DNA of 12,187 bases, taken from Larix sibirica (lineage: Eukaryota > Streptophyta > Pinopsida > Pinales > Pinaceae). Under the pieces are notes generated by a model. That model had not been told where the DNA came from. It did not search any database and was given only the letters and a program-made list of their open reading frames with translations. The translations under genes and the position numbers were made by a program. Shown here in pieces: positions 8,700 through 12,187 of the stretch; position 1 is the first letter of the stretch, and each line of letters opens with the position of its first letter. The stretch lies in assembly GCA_004151065.3 (NCBI GenBank), contig NWUY0300015409.1:8705-20891 (forward strand). Direction: 5' to 3'.

Positions 8700-9560
8700 A
8701 TCCTAGCATGATAACCATAGAATATGTCATGGACTATACTTTCTAGATTTTGTAGTTGTTTCTCTAGGATCCCTTTTTTCGTGACAACTTTCTCTTATTT
8801 CTAAACCAAATATTGCTCCACCCAAGAAAGAGAATAAGGTTAAAAGAAGGACCAACCAACCAAGGAAGCCATATGATATACCTTATATCCATAATTTGAA
8901 CAAAAATTTCCATTGGAGGTGAGTTGTACTACTAAAAGGTAGAAGTCCATATAGTTTGAAACTGCATAGTTGCCCAACATATTTTTTGTGATGAGCAAAT
9001 CAACTAATCTAAGATGTAGGCTATCCAATGTTATATCAAAATAGAAGATAAAGAACGTAAGATTTGATTCTTATCCCAAGAGCTTAAAAAATCCGAGTCC
9101 TCTTGGTCAAATATGCTTACAAATGAAATGGCTATGTTAAGAAAGTAAAAGAAGAAACAAGAAGCTATTGTTTAGAGAACCCATATTAAACTAAAAGATA
9201 AGACTAAGGAGTAAAACTAAATAATTGAGAATCTAAAGGATATGATATGGAGAAGCTTAAGCTCCGATTGTGATTTCTGTGAAAGCATGAACAAAACTGA
9301 AAAGTACAAAGAGAATAAATATTAAGGTCTATCTCATAATCTTATTAGAGAATGCTAACACTGATCTGTAAATTGTCATGGATATTCCACTAGAACATGT
9401 TACCACACTAGATCTTACAATTATTATAAAATCCCTTGTTATGTAGTGTTTTGCTTCAAATTTCATGTTTCATATTACTAGTTCAACAAAATAACGAAAT
9501 AAAATAAAACTTGAAAGGAATGAAGGGAAGCAAATAACACACCATCCACACAATGAACAA
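8700..9560. other. Non-genic stretch downstream of the coiled-coil relic
   Basis: The plus strand shows scattered Lys/Glu-rich fragments (8818-8870 and 9140-9310) that may continue the upstream relic. A minus-strand open frame at 8840-9028 was considered and not accepted. No other feature is supported. Confidence 0.35.
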
Positions 9561-9600
9561 AAGATGTTGGGAAAACCAAATATGGGAAAAATCCAACTAG
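9561..9600 (+). repeat. Twofold GGGAAAA motif, repeat-like
   Basis: GTTGGGAAAACC at about 9566 is followed by ATGGGAAAAA at 9582 and ends TCCAACTAG, so GTTGG and CCAAC face each other across the motif. Similar doubled GGGAAAA words are common in plant repetitive DNA; I cannot assign a family. The 91-codon open frame starting at 9564 overlaps it. Confidence 0.25.
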
Positions 9601-10693
9601 AAGGTAATTCCTATACCTTGGAATTTTCTTCTTATGAAATGCATATACAAAGAAATTGCACTCACTATGGAGTTGGCATGAACACTGTGCTCTATATAGA
9701 TGTCAGAGGATCTTCTACTTCCTATGTTTTGCTTCAATATCCCACTCTTAATGCTCTACTCTACTATGGAAGAATACTCAATACAATAAGAATGGAACCC
9801 CTTACTATCTTAGCAGGCCAATGTTTAATAATGTTTTGATAGTTGTCTAGGGTTAGGGTTAAGAATTCTACATGCCTCAAATTTCAATTATGGTTAGGGT
9901 TTTAGACCCTCTATATTTTTCTTCAAATTCCACTCATGACTAGATCCATGTGTGAATAATGGAAGTTGGCATGGCATCCAATCGGTATTATTGTGGTTAA
10001 CAAGATAGGTCAACTTGTGGGAGGCATAACTTCCTCATACAAACTCCAGTTGAGGTAATCTTCATGCCATTGGAGAGCTCCCAATGTGTAGAACAATGTT
10101 GAGAGGCTGGGAAATTTGTTTGAAAAGTATTGAACCCCAAAAATGGTTGTTTAAGACCTTAAACATGCTTTGAAAGTTTATAGACCCCAAATCACTGAAG
10201 CAAGACCTACCCTAAAATGGGCCCTATAAGCCAATAGATCCAATTACATCCCACTCATTCCATTCAGTTGACTTCGTCTCTTTGGTCCCTGATATTACCA
10301 TATATTGGACTTGTCATCCAGATCCATGAGTCTCTTCATGTCCCATGGTTTCCTTCATATGCATGTAGGTCTCCGATATATCTTTTGCATAAGTCATCTT
10401 CAAGTCTTTACAACTCAACATTTGGTCACATTACGTCAGTTTGGTTTATGGTCGCTGCCTAGGTCATCCATCACTAATTGTTTGTTCAAGGGAAGTCTCG
10501 AGTCTCCTACTAATTGGAAAAATCATTCATCTATGTTAACGTGTCATTCAATTACATTGTTACTTGTTGATGTTAGCTTTTGGGGTTACTCCAAAAGTGT
10601 TTTCACCTTGCTAGGAGAGTGCTAGGTCTCTTAGTCCTTTGACTATGGTTCATGAACATATGGATGGATTAATTTGGGTGGATGATGGAGCTT
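9601..10693. other. Non-genic stretch before the LTR candidate
   Basis: It holds open frames of 91 codons (9564-9839) and 106 codons (10305-10625) with no recognisable motif. If the LTR at 10694 were a 3' LTR, the end of a polyprotein and a polypurine tract should lie just upstream. The only candidate is a G-rich stretch at about 10676-10692 (GGGTGGATGATGGAG), and no polyprotein C-terminus was found. Confidence 0.4.
9848..9905 (+). repeat. Short telomere-like motifs
   Basis: TAGGGTTAGGGTTAA at 9848-9862 and GGTTAGGGTTTTAG at 9892-9905 resemble interstitial telomere repeats or telo-box words. They are only two units each. Related TAGGGTT words occur at 11382, 11948 and 12076. Confidence 0.4.
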
Positions 10694-10817
10694 TGTTAGA
10701 GTGTTAGCATGGTGCCCTGACCTAGGATGTATGCCTAATTTACATGATGAATAACCCATTGGGTGCAAACAATGGGGAATTTGATTTCTCAATTAGGAAA
10801 TGAACCTACCTAGGAGG

Positions 10818-11098
10818 AGGAGCACTAGGCACTTGGAGGAGGGCAATTATCCATTGGAGCATGGGACCATGTGATCTATACATTAGAGGGTGGACACTTG
10901 AGTTGAGGAGCATAATTCATGGAGGTTGGTGATGTACCCAAACACATGTTGAGGAGGAGCATTAGAACTTTGTGACAACAATGGCACACATGAGAGTAGC
11001 ATTGGGAACATGAGAGGACACGTGACAAACAATGAGAGGAAGAGTGCCTTGCATGAGGACACTTGGACAATGGATCACCATGGAAGAGGGAGCATTGG
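10818..11098 (+). repeat. Recurring GGAGCA/GAGGAGCAT motif in purine-rich DNA
   Basis: GGAGCA-type words recur at about 10819, 10857, 10906, 10958 and 11090, together with GGAGGAG and GAGGACAC words, in a region strongly biased to purines on the plus strand. Spacing is irregular (about 40-130 bp). In the LTR interpretation this is the U3 part, where short repeated enhancer elements are expected. Confidence 0.45.
11019..11024. promoter_or_regulatory. G-box (CACGTG)
   Basis: GGACACGTGAC contains the perfect palindrome CACGTG about 290 bp upstream of the TATA box at 11308. G-boxes with a GAC or GGC flank bind plant bZIP and bHLH factors. A single hexamer can be chance; its place in the putative U3 is the only support. 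Confidence 0.2.
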
Positions 11099-11307
11099 AA
11101 TAGCAACTTGATGGAGATCACACCGTCTTGGAGGGGGTGCATTGATCCAAAGGAAGATCACACTTGGAGTGTGTTTCACTTTGGGGGTTGGATAAACCCT
11201 AGTTTGACACATGTACATCCTTGTATTGTAGAGGACTCAATGTGGGGTTTCCTTGTTAGTTACTTGTATGGGCATGCCCTTATTTTATGTTAGCCTCTCT
11301 CATCTAT

Positions 11308-11319
11308 TATATATATAAA
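11308..11319 (+). promoter_or_regulatory. TATA box of the putative LTR promoter
   Basis: TATATATATAAA followed by GGAGAAGAGAG is a strong plant TATA element. It is the best core-promoter match I noticed in the window. Transcription would be expected to start near 11338-11350. It sits about 615 bp into the candidate LTR. Confidence 0.4.
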
Positions 11320-11380
11320 GGAGAAGAGAGATCTTGTATTCATGGTCATCATTGTACTCTTTCTTTGTACTTTTGTAACA

Positions 11381-11493
11381 CTAGGGTTCATGAGGAAACC
11401 TTAGGAGAAAACATTCTTGTAGGGAGAAAGAATCTAGGTTCATGAGGAAACCTTAGGAGCTAGATACTAGGGTTCATGGAAAACCTTAGGTGA
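11381..11493 (+). repeat. Threefold CTAGGGTTCATG...CCTTAGG repeat
   Basis: Three copies start at 11381, 11434 and 11467, each about 27 bp and reading CTAGG(G)TTCATG, a GGAAAACC-like core, then TTAGG. The first two differ by one base deletion over 26 bp; the third has lost two core bases. Spacings are 53 and 33 bp. The repeats lie about 70-180 bp downstream of the TATA box, so they would be in the leader of any transcript. Confidence 0.85.
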
Positions 11494-12187
11494 AGAAAAG
11501 GAGAGAGATGTTTTGGAGGTTCATTGTGATATGGATCTTATGTGATGTCAGTGGTTTCTCTTGTGATGTTAGGATTTGTGCTATACATGTAAACCGTATA
11601 AAAAACATGATGTGGGAGATGATGATGGCTCTCTTTTTGTATCATTCGGGTTTCTACCCTAGTAGAAGACATAGAGCATAGAGTTAACACCTTGCATGAT
11701 TGTGGAGCCTTTTTCTTGTGGTATGTAAAGCTAGGGAAAGACCATGGAGAGATGAGCTTGGTGTGATACCTTGCTTGGAAGAGAACTCGGATATTGTATC
11801 CTTGATGTTCAATGGGGGTCTTGGTGATTGTGATGATGCAAGAGTTGAAGACATAGTATTTGAGGATTCAAACTCTATGATGGACATGTAGATTTAGAGG
11901 CTAACGCTACAATTGTCTTGCGATGTATTTGTGTGATGCAACTTGGCTAGGGTTTGCAAACCATAAGGAAAATGACAATGCTAGTGCGGAGAGATTGTGT
12001 GATACAATCTTATTGTTGGAGCCAATGAGGACACTTTGGTGTTGATGCTTTCTTGTTGTGGATATTTGGTGGTGGCTAGGGTTTTCATGGTGTTATCTCC
12101 CCAATAAAGGTAGACTAGTCAAGTCATCTAGGTGATAGGAAGTCTTTTATTTTTGTTTCTTGTCTACACATGTATGAGTTCTAGTCC
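11494..12187. other. Downstream part of the putative LTR
   Basis: No coding relic was recognised. Short open frames on both strands (11490-11681 and 11684-11891) overlap and shadow each other. TAGGGTTT words occur at 11948 and 12076. The last 17 bases of the window lie beyond the proposed LTR end. Confidence 0.4.

Larger units (their letters stand above)
10694..12170 (+). mobile_element. Candidate LTR of a retrotransposon, about 1.48 kb
   Basis: The proposed element starts TGTTAGAGTG at 10694 and ends CTACACA at 12170, close to the TGTTAG...CTAACA ends common in Ty1/copia LTRs. Inside, the order fits U3-R-U5: about 600 bp of purine-rich, repetitive sequence, a strong TATA box at 11308-11319, then a transcribed-looking part. 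Immediately after the end, TGTATGAGTTC resembles a decayed initiator-Met primer-binding site (TGGTATCAGAGC) with one gap and about three mismatches. Against it, no second LTR is in the window, no clear 5-bp target duplication was found, and the ends are not a perfect inverted repeat. It could instead be another repeat with a promoter, or a truncated or solo LTR. Confidence 0.33.

Noticed and set aside
8840-9028. Minus-strand 62-codon frame resembling the end of a LINE endonuclease
   Set aside because: LVDLLITKN and a MDFYLL segment loosely recall the TW.N...LDRFL region, but the key TWNN block is absent and the following SDHWP motif is not there; the match is too weak.
9564-9839. 91-codon plus-strand open frame as a gene
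   Set aside because: No recognisable domain. The start overlaps a repeat-like GGGAAAA motif, and the length is compatible with chance in this window.
10305-10625. 106-codon plus-strand open frame as a gene or polyprotein end
   Set aside because: It is the longest frame, but overlaps another frame at 10268-10462, shows no integrase, reverse transcriptase or RNase H motif, and has noise-like composition.
10876-11142. Minus-strand Cys/Ser/His-rich 88-codon frame as a small secreted protein
   Set aside because: The Cys and His richness comes from translating the complement of the purine-rich GGAGCAT and CACATG repeats; cysteine spacing follows the DNA repeat and there is no signal peptide.
11684-11891. 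Antisense pair of 63- and 67-codon frames
   Set aside because: They mirror each other on opposite strands inside the LTR candidate and carry no motif.

Overview
This window looks like non-genic DNA from a large, repeat-rich plant nuclear genome. A gymnosperm such as a conifer is my best guess, but that is inference. The DNA is clearly A+T-rich by eye and CG dinucleotides look scarce (neither was counted). No open frame exceeds about 106 codons, and I recognise no intact gene, tRNA, rRNA or CRISPR array. What can be read is old transposable-element coding sequence, tandem duplications and a probable LTR.

Layout. 1-2020: A+T-rich sequence with a 57-bp tandem duplication, a palindrome-centred 21-bp direct repeat, a (CAT)n tract and a short dispersed repeat. 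2019-3570: an unusually dense run of independent local tandem duplications (periods about 175, 68, 131, 50, 50, 37 and 81 bp), ending in a (GA)n/(TC)n inverted microsatellite pair. 3690-4260: A+T-rich with no gene. 4270-4740 and 6504-6944: two decayed ribonuclease H domains on the minus strand. Each reads in one uninterrupted frame apart from point stops, and both are retroelement-type. 7873-8699: a plus-strand, lysine/glutamate/glutamine-rich relic of a protein I cannot name, probably coiled-coil. 9300-10690: no supported gene, with short telomere-like motifs near 9850-9905. 10694-12170: a candidate long terminal repeat with TG...CA ends, purine-rich repeats upstream of a strong TATA box, and a threefold repeat just downstream of it.

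No genes work together here as a system. The two RNase H relics differ in sequence and have each lost two of the four catalytic acids, a different pair in each copy, so neither could be active. The most unusual architecture is the tandem-duplication cascade at 2.0-3.6 kb. I did not find a convincing new biological system. The most useful results are the RNase H fossils, the unnamed coiled-coil relic and the LTR candidate.
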